Assembly (NCBI RefSeq): GCF_030506305.1
Contig: NZ_CP119421.1
Coordinates: forward strand, 3,984,501 to 4,048,500
Length of the DNA stretch: 64,000 nt
Source: Porifericola rhodea
GTDB taxonomy: Bacteria; Bacteroidota; Bacteroidia; Cytophagales; Cyclobacteriaceae
Direction: 5' to 3'
A program made the position numbers and the translations under genes. Every line of letters begins with the position of its first letter. Within the stretch, counting starts at the first letter, position 1. The notes below the pieces were generated by a model. The model was given only the letters and a program-made list of their open reading frames with translations, did not search any database and was not told where the DNA came from. Below, piece by piece: positions 18,159-27,297 of this stretch.

Positions 18159-18794
18159 ATGAAGCAGACTATCTTGCAAAGAATAGACTGGGGAGAGATG
18201 GCATTAGAGAATAGTATGAACCATCCGCTAATTCAATCAGCTCTGAAAAACGTAGGCTATCCTATCTCTCGCTTACAGGAAGGAAAGCAACTGTTAGAAG
18301 AAGTGCGTCAGCATCAAAGAATGTTAAGCCAGGCAATAAGTGAGCTGTCAGATACAAAAAGGCATATATACGAGCGCTTAGATAAAGTTAAGAAAATACA
18401 TGCCAGGCATCGTAATCTGGCGAGAATTGCCTTTCAGGATGACTTAACAATGTATACACGATTACGATTGAGTAAGCTTAGTAGTGCTATACAAGAGTGG
18501 CTTAGCTATGCAGAGAATTTTTACCAGATAATTATCTCAGAAGGAGAGGAAATTTACAATTTTGGAATAAGCCGTAAAGAGCTGGACACTACTCAACAAG
18601 AAGTAGCCTACTTAATCAGTAAAAAAAGGCAGTTCAGCTGCAAAGGCAATACTGAGAGGGTAAATAAAGCCACTGATAGGGCAATAAGTCATTTTGATTA
18701 TTGGCTCCACGATTTCGAAAATACAACACGAAAAGCACTCAAGGACCAGCCTGAATTAATGGATGTGATAAACAGGCTTTTGCTATCCCTATAA
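18159..18794 (+). CDS. Hypothetical helical protein
   Basis: A 211-residue soluble protein I do not recognise. It has no signal peptide or membrane segment. Residues about 35-85 (GKQLLEEVRQHQRMLSQA onwards) are rich in Glu, Gln, Lys and Leu with a heptad-like pattern, suggesting a coiled coil. Two more amphipathic helices follow, with a basic patch around RKELDTTQQEVAYLISKKRQ. It is preceded by a good promoter match and stands alone, convergent with the rhodopsin pseudogene. A structural or regulatory partner role is possible, but nothing shows it. Confidence 0.6.
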   Translation: MKQTILQRIDWGEMALENSMNHPLIQSALKNVGYPISRLQEGKQLLEEVRQHQRMLSQAISELSDTKRHIYERLDKVKKIHARHRNLARIAFQDDLTMYTRLRLSKLSSAIQEWLSYAENFYQIIISEGEEIYNFGISRKELDTTQQEVAYLISKKRQFSCKGNTERVNKATDRAISHFDYWLHDFENTTRKALKDQPELMDVINRLLLSL

Positions 18795-18801
18795 ACCAAA
18801 A

Positions 18802-18836
18802 AAAGATATTCTCCTCACACGAGGAAGAAGATCTTT
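18802..18836 (+). terminator. Imperfect hairpin after the helical-protein gene
   Basis: AAAGAT at 18802-18807 pairs with ATCTTT at 18831-18836, and TTCTCCTC at 18809-18816 pairs with GAGGAAGAA at 18821-18829 around an ACAC loop. It lies between two converging genes and may stop transcription from either side; the T-run is weak. Confidence 0.35.
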
Positions 18837-18872
18837 ACCTAATTAGCGCTTGTGAGATACTTATTTACAGAA

Positions 18873-19735
18873 TTAATGAAATGCTTTTTCTTTGTTTTCT
18901 GTGGTTTCATACACATAGCCTTCAGCTTTACTCATATGTTGAGCTACTACAGTAAGTAGTACACCGTAGATTACTTTAGAAGATATATCAGCGATTGTAT
19001 ACGTGATCTGGCGAGCTACTACTCCCAATTCATTAAAAAAGGCTCCTCCTATTCCAACCAGGTGAGGCATCAGATAGGCGCCAGGGTACAGCATCCAGGA
19101 TACCAGAAACAGCCACCATATAGAATTTAGTGTACTTTGAGCTGGAGCGGGAATACCTTCTTTTCCTTCATTGATGACTTACGCATCAGCCATAATATGT
19201 GTACAAAGAATACAGCAGATACGGCTCCCCATAGAGCAAATTTAGTAAGGTTGGTTACTTCATAATACTGTCCTACATATCCGGTAAGAATCATTAATGC
19301 ACCGGATATCCAAAACTGATTTCGTACACTGGAAAAGCTGCTTTAAGTAAGAGACACCACAAAAAGTATCTGGAACAAGAGCATGGGTACATCAATCATC
19401 CAGTTTAAGTAACGATAACCATTATTAAACAAATCGGCACCTTCGGCCAGATAATATTTTCCTCGCTCCACATCAAAATTAAAAGTGTTGGACCAGTTTT
19501 GCGCCTGTACAAACAGTAGCAAAAAGGCAGAAACCATTACTACAACAGACAAAATGGATGAAGTACGATACGTGGGAGCTACCTGCTTGATGGTCAGGAC
19601 AAAATACAATAAACCGGCTAACATTACCGCGTAGCCCAAGGTAAGAACATGAGAAACTATCTGAAATGCCATTTCAGAATACCCCTGTTCCGTACCGATG
19701 TAATTTTCAAATGTTGCGTTTCCTAATGGCTCCAT
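18873..19735 (-). pseudogene. Sodium-pumping rhodopsin (NDQ type), inactivated
   Basis: Joined across two lesions, the minus strand encodes a complete seven-helix rhodopsin closely resembling the light-driven Na+ pump KR2. Helix C reads YRYLNWMIDVPMLLFQ, which holds the Asn, Asp and Gln of the NDQ motif. Helix G reads DISSKVIYGV with the retinal-binding Lys. The first 130 codons end at an in-frame TAA (19343-19345) just after FVVSLT; translation past it gives SSFSSVRNQF in the same frame, as expected for helix D. A second lesion near 19173-19178 (one base missing after LMRK) moves the reading frame before NEGKEGIP, after which LYPGAYLMP and the rest follow to 18873. The gene had function in an ancestor; a full-length product now would need readthrough plus frameshifting. 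Confidence 0.88.
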
Positions 19736-20003
19736 TTTATAAGGTATGTTAAAAGATGAGTAATACTTAATGGGACTAATAGGTGAGTTTGTATTATGTT
19801 TAATTAAACAAGTTTTATTTTAAACATAATACTTTGTATTATTACACATATTTTAAAAATATAATAGTTTTGTTAATACTTATAGTATAAGAATTATACG
19901 GTTGTAGGTGGGTTAGTTTATTCTTCATAAAGGTGAAGTGCTTCTCATTAAATGTTTTTATCTTCATTCTTTAACAGAGTTAATCACCACTAAACTATTA
20001 TAC

Positions 20004-20948
20004 ATGTTTGGGATAGAAGTCCTGGAGGTCGTTATCGGGCTAATTTTTGTCTATCTGCTATTAAGTCTGCTGGCCACCACCCTCAATGAAATTATAATGA
20101 ACTGGCTTTACTCCAGAGGCAAAAATCTCAAGATTGCTTTGGAGACCATGCTAAATGATGAGGAGGGTGGTGATGTTTTGTGTGAGCAGTTTTTTGAGCA
20201 TCCGCTGGTACGTAAGCTGCGCAGAAAAGAAAAGGGGAGTTTTCCTGCCTACATTAGTAATCAATACTTTTCTAAAGTGCTGATAGAATTGCTCTATCCT
20301 AAAGAGGGAGGAAACATAGATAAACTAAGAAAAGGAATTGAAGGCTTGCCCGAGGGTAAAACCAAAAAAGTGCTACGTTCTTTTTTACTAGATGCGGAAG
20401 GTAATCTTGATAAATTTAAGGCTAATCTTGAAGTTTGGTACGAAGAAATAATGTTACAGGCTACTGCCTGGTATAAGCGTCGTGTGCAGATCATCCTTTT
20501 TTTTCTAGGGCTCTCTATTAGTGTGGTTTTCAATGCAGATACTTTTCGTATCGCTCAAAAACTCAGCTTTGATCCGGATTCGCGGGCTCAGGTTATAGCA
20601 CAGGCAGACAGCTTTATTGCCAAATATGATAGTCTGAATACTGGAGTTGTAGAAAAAGAAGAAATTGATACTATGCGTAGGCAGGTATATCAATTGGTAC
20701 ATGAAGAAATAGAAATGAGTTCTTCTGCATTAGGAATGGGCTGGAAGGAAACTAAATACAAAAGATTGTGGCTATGGGGTATTCCATTACCTGGTGTGCT
20801 ACGCGCTGTGCCTGGCTGGCTAATTACAGCTTTTGCAATTACACTGGGGGCACCTTTCTGGTTTGATCTACTTAAGCGATTGATGAGCGTAAGAGCTGAT
20901 GGTAGAAAGCCAGTATCTGACATCAAACTCACAGACACTTCCAGCTAA
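20004..20948 (+). CDS. Unknown three-helix membrane protein
   Basis: A 314-residue protein from the ATG at 20004; a GTG 22 codons earlier is in frame but the hydrophobic MFGIEVLEVVIGLIFVYLL looks like the true N terminus. Membrane segments are about 6-28, 158-178 and 268-290 (VPGWLITAFAITLGAPFWF). Long soluble regions lie between: a basic stretch after helix 1 and a region after helix 2 with Asp/Ser/Gln-rich helices. I do not recognise a named family. It is the first of four plus-strand genes (to 23971) ending in two App1-type phosphatases, so a role in envelope lipid handling is a reasonable guess. Confidence 0.65.
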   Translation: MFGIEVLEVVIGLIFVYLLLSLLATTLNEIIMNWLYSRGKNLKIALETMLNDEEGGDVLCEQFFEHPLVRKLRRKEKGSFPAYISNQYFSKVLIELLYPKEGGNIDKLRKGIEGLPEGKTKKVLRSFLLDAEGNLDKFKANLEVWYEEIMLQATAWYKRRVQIILFFLGLSISVVFNADTFRIAQKLSFDPDSRAQVIAQADSFIAKYDSLNTGVVEKEEIDTMRRQVYQLVHEEIEMSSSALGMGWKETKYKRLWLWGIPLPGVLRAVPGWLITAFAITLGAPFWFDLLKRLMSVRADGRKPVSDIKLTDTSS

Positions 20949-20999
20949 ACAATATGCTTATTTTTTAAGAGGACTAAACATATAAACTACTAATCATCT

Positions 21000-21656
21000 A
21001 TGCATTACTTTTTTCAGATTAAACTCAAAAGCATTACAATTATTGAAAACGGGCAGGTAGACAGTGGAGAAGGGAACAACCTTCTGGCCATAGGAGTCAT
21101 CTATCCTAATCCTCACGATAAAGTGCCCACTACAGTTATGGAGGTACATCTGCAAGACAATAAAACACTCAACTTAGGTGGCCTTCCCCTGAAAGACCAG
21201 ATTATATTCAAAGGTCCGGTAATAGGAGAGTCCGGTTTGGATGTAGAGATTAGCGCAATAGAAAAAGCCGATAAGATTGAAAAGATACTGCACAATGTTT
21301 TTGGCAGAGCGGTTAGCGGAGCGCTGAGTCTTATTCCTGGGGGTGGCATAGTCTCTTTACTTACTGCTGCTGCTCGTGATACCATGACCTCCGTATTTGA
21401 TCAGGCAGAGCCTCAGGACCGATTACATACCATTGGAAAAGGTTATATGTCGTTAAGTAGCGAAACACCTGAAGGAGATTTTGTTGTCCAACTGTCTGTG
21501 CCTCAGGAGGTAAAGTTGAGTCAGACTTTTATGAACGACAAAGGGAAAAAGGCTATTAAAAAAATTACTTTACCCCAGGGGTATAACAATGCTATGGTAG
21601 TTTTTGACATTAAAAAATATCCAGTACAAAAGACTGTGGAGGGTGCTATTGTCTGA
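21000..21656 (+). CDS. Hypothetical protein in the App1 gene block
   Basis: A 218-residue protein of unknown family. It opens with a beta-rich part (KLKSITIIENGQVDSGEGNN) that resembles small calcium- or lipid-binding beta sandwiches. It has a central small-residue segment (GRAVSGALSLIPGGGIVSLL, about 97-120) that could insert in a membrane or pack as a hinge, and a beta-rich C terminus. No signal peptide or catalytic motif is visible. It lies 51 bp after the membrane-protein gene and 69 bp before the first App1 gene on the same strand. Confidence 0.6.
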   Translation: MHYFFQIKLKSITIIENGQVDSGEGNNLLAIGVIYPNPHDKVPTTVMEVHLQDNKTLNLGGLPLKDQIIFKGPVIGESGLDVEISAIEKADKIEKILHNVFGRAVSGALSLIPGGGIVSLLTAAARDTMTSVFDQAEPQDRLHTIGKGYMSLSSETPEGDFVVQLSVPQEVKLSQTFMNDKGKKAIKKITLPQGYNNAMVVFDIKKYPVQKTVEGAIV

Positions 21657-21725
21657 ATTTCCGAGTAATAAGCATCATTGCAAACAAATAAAGCTGTATC
21701 ATATTTATATACTAAAGTATTTTTT

Positions 21726-22853
21726 ATGACAGCAATATCAGATTTTTTCCTTAAGTCATTGAGCGGTATAGAAACCGCCTACGATCAATCTTCTTTTTAC
21801 ATCAAAAAGAAGCTACACCTGCTAGGGCCACTTAGTATACAGCCTTATCTGGGTTTTGGTAGTACCGATAAAGTGCTAATCAGCGGTAGGCTGCTAGAGT
21901 CTGAAGGGCAAGAGGCTCCCAAAGAAAATGCTAGCGTCTGGAGTAATATACGTACTATGTATCGACGTTACGAAAGTGACGAAGTGCCAAACGCTCGCAT
22001 CAAAGTTTACTTTCAGAATTTGGAGCAAATTGTAAAAACCGATAGTGAGGGATACTTTAAGCTTATTCTGGAAGATTTTGAGCTGGATAACGAAAATAAT
22101 TGGCACGACATACATTTTGAGTTGCTAGACGAAATTTACCCAGATCAGGGGCCAGTGACAGCAGATGGTAAAGTGCTAATTCCCGACAAATGTGAGTATG
22201 GCATTATTTCGGATGTTGATGATACAATCCTGATCTCACGCTCTTCGGATCTCATCAAAAAAGCCCAGCTTACTTTTTTCAATAATGCTCGTACACGTAC
22301 ACCATTTTCAGGTGTTTCTGCATTATACAAAGCTTTGCAGGGTGGTAGCAATGGGCAGCAGATTAATCCTGTTTTCTATGTCTCCAGCAGTCCCTGGAAC
22401 CTTTACGATTTACTCTATCACTTTTGCGATGTGCATAATATTCCCAAAGGTCCTTTCTTACTAAGAGATATGGGGGTAGACAGCGATACCTTTATCAAAA
22501 GCAGTCATGAGAAGCATAAAGTAGCTCAAATTACGACGCTCTTTACCTTGTACCCCAAAACCAAATTTATTTTGATTGGTGACAGTGGTCAAAAAGATCC
22601 TGAAATTTATGAGTTTATGAGCCGCAAGTACCCCGAAAATATACAGGCGATATACATACGCGATGTCACTTCTGATAAAAGAGATAAAGAAGTGAGAGCT
22701 ATTGCTGAGAAGGTGAAAAAACAAGGGATAGATATGATCCTTGCCAAAAACTCTACAAACGCTGCATTGCATGCCTACGAAAATGGTTTAATACCTCGTG
22801 ATGCTGCAGAAAAAATAATATCATCTGTAGAAATTGAAGATCAGCTAAAGTGA
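21726..22853 (+). CDS. App1-type (DUF2183) phosphatidate phosphatase-like protein, copy 1
   Basis: 375 residues from the ATG at 21726; a TTG 16 codons earlier is in frame but unlikely. The C-terminal half is the App1 catalytic domain, with the HAD-like D-x-D-D-T motif in ISDVDDTILIS, the FYVSSSPWNLYDLL block and GDSGQKDPEIY. Yeast App1 removes phosphate from phosphatidic acid with Mg2+. The N-terminal half is a beta domain (SGRLLE, and VKTDSEGYFKL as in carboxypeptidase-like or C2-like sandwiches) that may sit at membranes. No signal peptide is seen. It overlaps the next, paralogous gene by four bases (GTGA), so the two are coupled. Confidence 0.85.
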   Translation: MTAISDFFLKSLSGIETAYDQSSFYIKKKLHLLGPLSIQPYLGFGSTDKVLISGRLLESEGQEAPKENASVWSNIRTMYRRYESDEVPNARIKVYFQNLEQIVKTDSEGYFKLILEDFELDNENNWHDIHFELLDEIYPDQGPVTADGKVLIPDKCEYGIISDVDDTILISRSSDLIKKAQLTFFNNARTRTPFSGVSALYKALQGGSNGQQINPVFYVSSSPWNLYDLLYHFCDVHNIPKGPFLLRDMGVDSDTFIKSSHEKHKVAQITTLFTLYPKTKFILIGDSGQKDPEIYEFMSRKYPENIQAIYIRDVTSDKRDKEVRAIAEKVKKQGIDMILAKNSTNAALHAYENGLIPRDAAEKIISSVEIEDQLK

Positions 22854-23971
22854 ACATCGGAGGTATACTACTAAAAACTGTAGGCAGGGCAGAAACCCGC
22901 TTGGACCGCTGGAAGCTCAAGCGTAGAATCCGTAAAGGTAAGCTGGGCGATGTGATCATCTTCCCTTATCGGGGCTATGGCAACCATAAGGAGCTAACGA
23001 TAATGGGGCGTGTGATGGAAAATAGTGGCTTGGCTAAACCAAATGTGCATGACAGTACCTGGACGAATATTAAAGCCATGGCCAGGCGATATATGAGTCG
23101 TGAGATACCCTTCGTACATGTAAAAGCAAAGTTTCAGGAGCAGGAGAAAAATCTTGAAGTTAATGATGAAGGCTACTTTCGTTTGCGAATGGCCTTTCCG
23201 CAACCTCCACCTGATGACCGTCTATGGCATAAGGTAGAATTTAAACTACTGGATAAATTGACCGAAGGTCAAAAAGAAATCAAAGCCAAAGGAGAGGTGA
23301 TGATTCCAGATAGCAAGTCAGATTTTGGAGTGATCTCTGACATTGATGATACCATACTCATATCCAAAACTACCAGCCGGATAGAGATTATAAGAATGGC
23401 ACTGGTAAACAACGCGACTACTCGTATGCCATTTCATGGAGTAGCTGCTTTTTACAATGCCTTGCAAAAAGGGGGAAATGGAAAATCGCATAATCCTGTC
23501 TTTTATGTGTCTAGTAGTCCGTGGAATATGTATGACATGCTGGAGGATTTTTTCGCTTTAAATAATATTCCAAAAGGACCGATACTTCTTAGAGATATTG
23601 GTATAAGTGAAACTAAGTTTATCAAGGAAAAACATGCCAGTCATAAACTAGATAAGATCAGACGTATCTTGTCTTTTTATCCCGATCTAAAATTTATTCT
23701 GCTGGGAGATAGTGGTCAGCATGATCCGGAAATTTATCAGACCGTGGTACACGAGTTTCCGGGTAGAGTACTTAGCGTATACATAAGAGATGTTACTAAT
23801 CCGGTACGTAAAGAAGCTGTCAAAAAAATTGCTATGGACATGGCAGGTAGGGGAGTTGACCTGGTAATAAAAGATGACACTGTAGATGCTGCATCGCATG
23901 CCGAAAGTAAAGGCTACATTAGCGAGGGAAGCAGCGAAAAAATAAAAGCAGAAAGAGCGAAAGACCTCTAA
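22850..23971 (+). CDS. App1-type (DUF2183) phosphatidate phosphatase-like protein, copy 2
   Basis: A 373-residue paralogue of the preceding gene, starting at GTG 22850 inside the upstream stop (GTGA overlap). It has the same layout: N-terminal beta domain, then ISDIDDTILISKT with the nucleophile Asp, FYVSSSPWNMYDML and GDSGQHDPEIY. Both copies keep all visible catalytic residues, so neither looks like a decaying duplicate; they may act as a heterodimer or on different lipids. The N termini differ (copy 2 has KLKRRIRKGKLGD, more basic). A strong terminator overlaps its stop codon, which closes the four-gene block. Confidence 0.85.
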   Translation: MNIGGILLKTVGRAETRLDRWKLKRRIRKGKLGDVIIFPYRGYGNHKELTIMGRVMENSGLAKPNVHDSTWTNIKAMARRYMSREIPFVHVKAKFQEQEKNLEVNDEGYFRLRMAFPQPPPDDRLWHKVEFKLLDKLTEGQKEIKAKGEVMIPDSKSDFGVISDIDDTILISKTTSRIEIIRMALVNNATTRMPFHGVAAFYNALQKGGNGKSHNPVFYVSSSPWNMYDMLEDFFALNNIPKGPILLRDIGISETKFIKEKHASHKLDKIRRILSFYPDLKFILLGDSGQHDPEIYQTVVHEFPGRVLSVYIRDVTNPVRKEAVKKIAMDMAGRGVDLVIKDDTVDAASHAESKGYISEGSSEKIKAERAKDL

Positions 23972-23988
23972 GGTCTTTCAGCTTTTTT
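23959..23988 (+). terminator. Rho-independent terminator after the App1 pair
   Basis: GAAAGACCT at 23959-23967 and AGGTCTTTC at 23971-23979 form a 9-bp stem with a 3-base loop, followed by a run of six T (23983-23988). The stem contains the stop codon of the second App1 gene. Confidence 0.85.
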
Positions 23989-23997
23989 GTGTTGAGG

Positions 23998-24396
23998 TCA
24001 GACTTTTCTTTCTGCCAATCGGTCTTTCACAAATTCAACATTTGTCTTTCCGTGCGGACTGGGCTTTCCATTTTCGTCCAGGTTTACCATTACTATTTTA
24101 TCAATAGAAAGAATCTCCTCGTGTGTCATCTTGTTTCGTACGATACAGCGTACGGTAAGCGAGGTTTTTCCAAAAGAAACAGGTTCAATTCCAATTTCAA
24201 TAATGTCACCCGTTACTGCAGAACTGATAAAGTTTATTTCAGAAATATACTTGGTTACTACTTTTTGGTTCTCTAATTGTATTACCGCATAGAGGGCCGC
24301 TTCCTCATCTATCCATTGAAGCAAACGCCCCCCAAAGAGTGTTTTATTAGGGTTTAGGTCTTCGGGTTTTACCCATTTTCTTGTATGAAAATTCAT
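23998..24396 (-). CDS. Hotdog-fold acyl-CoA thioesterase (YciA/BFIT-like)
   Basis: A 132-residue protein. The segment NKTLFGGRLLQWIDEEAALYA (FGG and the acidic pair on the central helix) is the active-site signature of hexameric acyl-CoA thioesterases that free CoA from acyl-CoA in the cytoplasm. The later VTGDIIEIGIEPVSFGKTSL is the matching sheet region. It is convergent with the App1 pair. The acyl chain preferred cannot be told from sequence. Confidence 0.85.
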   Translation of the reverse strand: MNFHTRKWVKPEDLNPNKTLFGGRLLQWIDEEAALYAVIQLENQKVVTKYISEINFISSAVTGDIIEIGIEPVSFGKTSLTVRCIVRNKMTHEEILSIDKIVMVNLDENGKPSPHGKTNVEFVKDRLAERKV

Positions 24397-24697
24397 GTAC
24401 TATTCTAAGTTTAAGGTATTAAAAATATTACTTGTAATAAGCAATAGAGTTAATGAAGGCAATAGTTTAAGCTATGAATTAGGTTAGCCTAAATAAAGTT
24501 TCACATACTACTTATATTAAGTATGTACGAATGGGAGCAAATAGCGTTTAAGAAGATTTTTGGAATACTCTTCAACTAAACCTTTAATTTAAGATAGGTA
24601 TTCCTCCTTTCCTCACATGTTTAGCTGAAAATAGTAAAGTGTTACTTACTTTAATAGGTGGTAAATATTTATAAATCAGTTGGTTAACAAAGGGTGT
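24397..24697. other. Gene-free stretch with a small palindrome
   Basis: About 300 bp between oxyR (upstream on the minus strand) and the thioesterase gene. TACTTA at 24509-24514 and TAAGTA at 24518-24523 form a small palindrome; otherwise I see nothing. Confidence 0.4.
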
Positions 24698-25639
24698 TTA
24701 AACTGGTGAAACAAGTTGAACCTTCTTTTCTTTACTAATAAGTGGCGATACCGTATCAGTAATTACATTTTTCAGTTCATTCAAAATCTTCTTTTTCACG
24801 AAATGTTTATGTACTACCAGGCTAACTTCACGAGCAGGTACAGGTTTTTTAAATTTTCTAAGATGTCTTCTGTCTTCCATGCTAAAGTCAATGGTAGCAA
24901 GCTGCGGAAAAATGGTCAGGCCATCATTTAATTTTACAAATCTTTTTAGGGTATCAATAGTGCCAGATTTGTACTCCAGATTCCAGTCGGGAGAGCGTTC
25001 TTTTCTAAGGCTGCAAAGCTTGCTTATTTGTGCTCGCAGGCAGTGCCCCTCTTCCAGTAACCATAATCTGTTCACATCAATTTTGTTAAGATCTACATCG
25101 TCTGTTTGCTCAGTTACTTTCCTCCGTGCGCTGTCAAATAGAATAAAAGGTTCCTGATACAATGGCACCTCTATCAGGTTCGGGTGGTCTAGGGGAGTAG
25201 ATAGCAGACCAATGTCCAGCTTACGACTTTCCAGGTCAGAAATAATTTTTTCAGTAACTCCCTCACTTATGGTAAAATGAATTTTAGGATGGGCCTCTAT
25301 AAACTCTTTTAAGAAAAGAGGAAAGAGGTAAGAGGCAACTGTAGGTATCGCACCTATCTTTAGGCTCCCTCTTAGTTCGCCCTTTAGGCCACTTACCAGT
25401 TCCTTAAAATTATTAATCTCCCTAAGTATGGTTTGCGCCTGATTGATGAGCTCTTGCCCTTCTCGGGTCACAGTAATGGGTTTGGTTTTTCTATCAAAAA
25501 AAACAATACCTAATTCTTTCTCCAAGCGGGACACCATAGTACTTAGGGTAGATTGGGTGATGCAGCATTTTTCTGCGGCTTTATCAAAACTTCTTAGCTC
25601 ACTTACGGCTTCTATATACTCCAGCTGTTGAATGTTCAT
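24698..25639 (-). CDS. oxyR: Hydrogen-peroxide-sensing LysR regulator OxyR
   Basis: A 313-residue LysR-type activator. The N-terminal winged helix (FDKAAEKCCITQSTLSTMVSRL) binds DNA; the C-terminal domain senses peroxide. The two redox cysteines are C200 and C209 in EEGHCLRAQISKLC, matching the C199/C208 pair of E. coli OxyR in spacing and context (LLEEGHCLR). It is divergently arranged with katA across 122 bp, the classical arrangement in which OxyR controls the catalase and itself. Confidence 0.92.
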   Translation of the reverse strand: MNIQQLEYIEAVSELRSFDKAAEKCCITQSTLSTMVSRLEKELGIVFFDRKTKPITVTREGQELINQAQTILREINNFKELVSGLKGELRGSLKIGAIPTVASYLFPLFLKEFIEAHPKIHFTISEGVTEKIISDLESRKLDIGLLSTPLDHPNLIEVPLYQEPFILFDSARRKVTEQTDDVDLNKIDVNRLWLLEEGHCLRAQISKLCSLRKERSPDWNLEYKSGTIDTLKRFVKLNDGLTIFPQLATIDFSMEDRRHLRKFKKPVPAREVSLVVHKHFVKKKILNELKNVITDTVSPLISKEKKVQLVSPV

Positions 25640-25761
25640 CTTAAATCATGGTTTACTTATAACATTGATACTGTCAATAATACTAACTATAATATCGTTT
25701 TTATAACTAATTAATAGTTTCTAATATTGTGTATATCAAATTTTTCTAAAACAACATTATT
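25640..25761. promoter_or_regulatory. oxyR-katA divergent promoter region
   Basis: A 122-bp AT-rich gap between the oxyR and katA starts with several ATA/TAT-type partial inverted repeats (for example around 25688-25725). An OxyR binding site is expected here, but I could not define a clean ATAG-type repeat by eye. Confidence 0.45.
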
Positions 25762-27222
25762 ATGGCTAACAAAAACCCTAGACTAACAACTTCGGCAGGT
25801 GCTCCAGTGAGTAACAATAAAAATTCACTCACCGCCGGTAGAAGAGGTCCGGTCGTACTTAGCGACTACAAGCTTTTTGAAAAAATTGCCCATCAGAATA
25901 GAGAGAGAATACCTGAGAGAGTAGTGCATGCTAAAGGTTGGGGTGCACATGGTACTTTTAAGGTAACTAACGATATTACCAAATATACCCGTGCTAAAAT
26001 ATTTTCTGAAGTAGGTAAGGAAACCCCTCTTTTAATGCGTTTTTCTACTGTAGCAGGAGAGCAGGGTGCTGCCGATGCAGAAAGAGACGTAAGAGGCTTT
26101 TCAATTAAGTTTTATACTGAAGAAGGTAACTGGGATATGGTAGGTAACAATACTCCGGTCTTCTTTGTAAGAGATGGATATAAATTTCCTGACTTTATTC
26201 GTACCCAGAAGAGGCATCCTAAAACAAACTTAAGGTCTAATACTGCTATGTGGGACTTCTGGTCATTAACGCCAGAAAGTTTGCATCAGGTAACTATTCT
26301 GATGTCTGACCGTGGTTTACCTGTTGCTCCAATGTACATGAATGGTTATGGTTCTCATACTTTCAGCTTCTGGAATAACCAGGGGGAAAGATACTGGGTG
26401 AAGTTTCATTTCAAAACCATGCAGGGCCATCGCCATTATACCAATGAAGAGGCTAAAAAAGTAATTGGAGAAAGCAGAGAGTCTTATCAGGAAGAGCTTT
26501 TTGGAACTATTGAAAGAGGTGAGTTCCCTAAGTGGAAGTTTATGGTACAGATAATGCCAGAGGCAGATGCTGAAAAGACACCTTACAATCCATTTGACTT
26601 AACCAAGGTATGGCCTCACTCTGACTATCCTCTAATAGAAGTAGGTGAGATAGAGCTAAACCGCAATCCTGAAAACTATTTTAATGAAGTAGAAAATGCT
26701 GCATATTCTCCTTCAAATGTAGTACCAGGCATAGGTTTTTCTCCTGATAAAATGCTACAAGCAAGGGTGTTTTCATATGCTGATGCACACCGTTACAGAC
26801 TAGGTGCGCACTATGAGTCTCTTCCTATAAACCGACCAAAATCTCCGGTAGCACACTACCACAAAGATGGTTTAATGAGATACTATACTGATAACAATAA
26901 TCCTGATGCTTACTACGAGCCTAACTCGTTTGGTGGTCCGGAAGCTGACCCTAGCGTAGAAGAGCCGCCAATGAAAATCAATGGTGACATAGGACGTTAT
27001 GAGTATGAAGAGGAGATTGATGTGTATACTCAGCCTCGTGCATTATTCAACCTGTTTGATGATGCTCAGAAAGAACGTCTGTTTAACAACATCGCTGAAG
27101 CTATGGGAGGTGTACCTACAGAAATTATAGAGAGACAACTCGCACACTTTGATAAAGTAGATCCTGCCTACGGTGATGGGGTAAGAGCTGCCCTGGGAAT
27201 TAGCCAAACAGCAGCTCAGTAA
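25762..27222 (+). CDS. katA: Small-subunit heme catalase
   Basis: A 486-residue monofunctional catalase that converts hydrogen peroxide to water and oxygen. The distal His is H56 in [13 protein letters not shown]. The proximal heme ligand is Y339 in [35 protein letters not shown] is the clade-3 signature with Ala-Glu-Gln-Gly. The length fits clade-3 (small-subunit, NADPH-binding) enzymes. No signal peptide is present, so it is cytoplasmic. Divergent oxyR implies peroxide induction. A terminator and a small ankyrin gene follow. Confidence 0.97.
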   Translation: MANKNPRLTTSAGAPVSNNKNSLTAGRRGPVVLSDYKLFEKIAHQNRERIPERVVHAKGWGAHGTFKVTNDITKYTRAKIFSEVGKETPLLMRFSTVAGEQGAADAERDVRGFSIKFYTEEGNWDMVGNNTPVFFVRDGYKFPDFIRTQKRHPKTNLRSNTAMWDFWSLTPESLHQVTILMSDRGLPVAPMYMNGYGSHTFSFWNNQGERYWVKFHFKTMQGHRHYTNEEAKKVIGESRESYQEELFGTIERGEFPKWKFMVQIMPEADAEKTPYNPFDLTKVWPHSDYPLIEVGEIELNRNPENYFNEVENAAYSPSNVVPGIGFSPDKMLQARVFSYADAHRYRLGAHYESLPINRPKSPVAHYHKDGLMRYYTDNNNPDAYYEPNSFGGPEADPSVEEPPMKINGDIGRYEYEEEIDVYTQPRALFNLFDDAQKERLFNNIAEAMGGVPTEIIERQLAHFDKVDPAYGDGVRAALGISQTAAQ

Positions 27223-27248
27223 TTTGAGTTAATTTGTTGTATTACACT

Positions 27249-27278
27249 AAGGGAGTTGCATATCGCGCTCCCTTTTTT
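27249..27278 (+). terminator. Terminator between katA and the ankyrin gene
   Basis: AAGGGAG (27249-27255) pairs with CTCCCTT (27268-27274), followed by a T-run through 27278. It should end most katA transcripts and let partial readthrough reach the ankyrin gene 20 bp beyond. Confidence 0.65.
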
Positions 27279-27297
27279 ACAATTAAACATTTACACC

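Noticed and set aside
18873-19094. A small membrane-protein gene
   Set aside because: It is helices F-G of the rhodopsin after the frameshift (LYPGAYLMP, DISSKVIYGV).
21726-23971. One App1 gene split by a frameshift
   Set aside because: Both halves are full-length and each has its own D-x-D-D-T domain, so they are tandem paralogues with a GTGA overlap.
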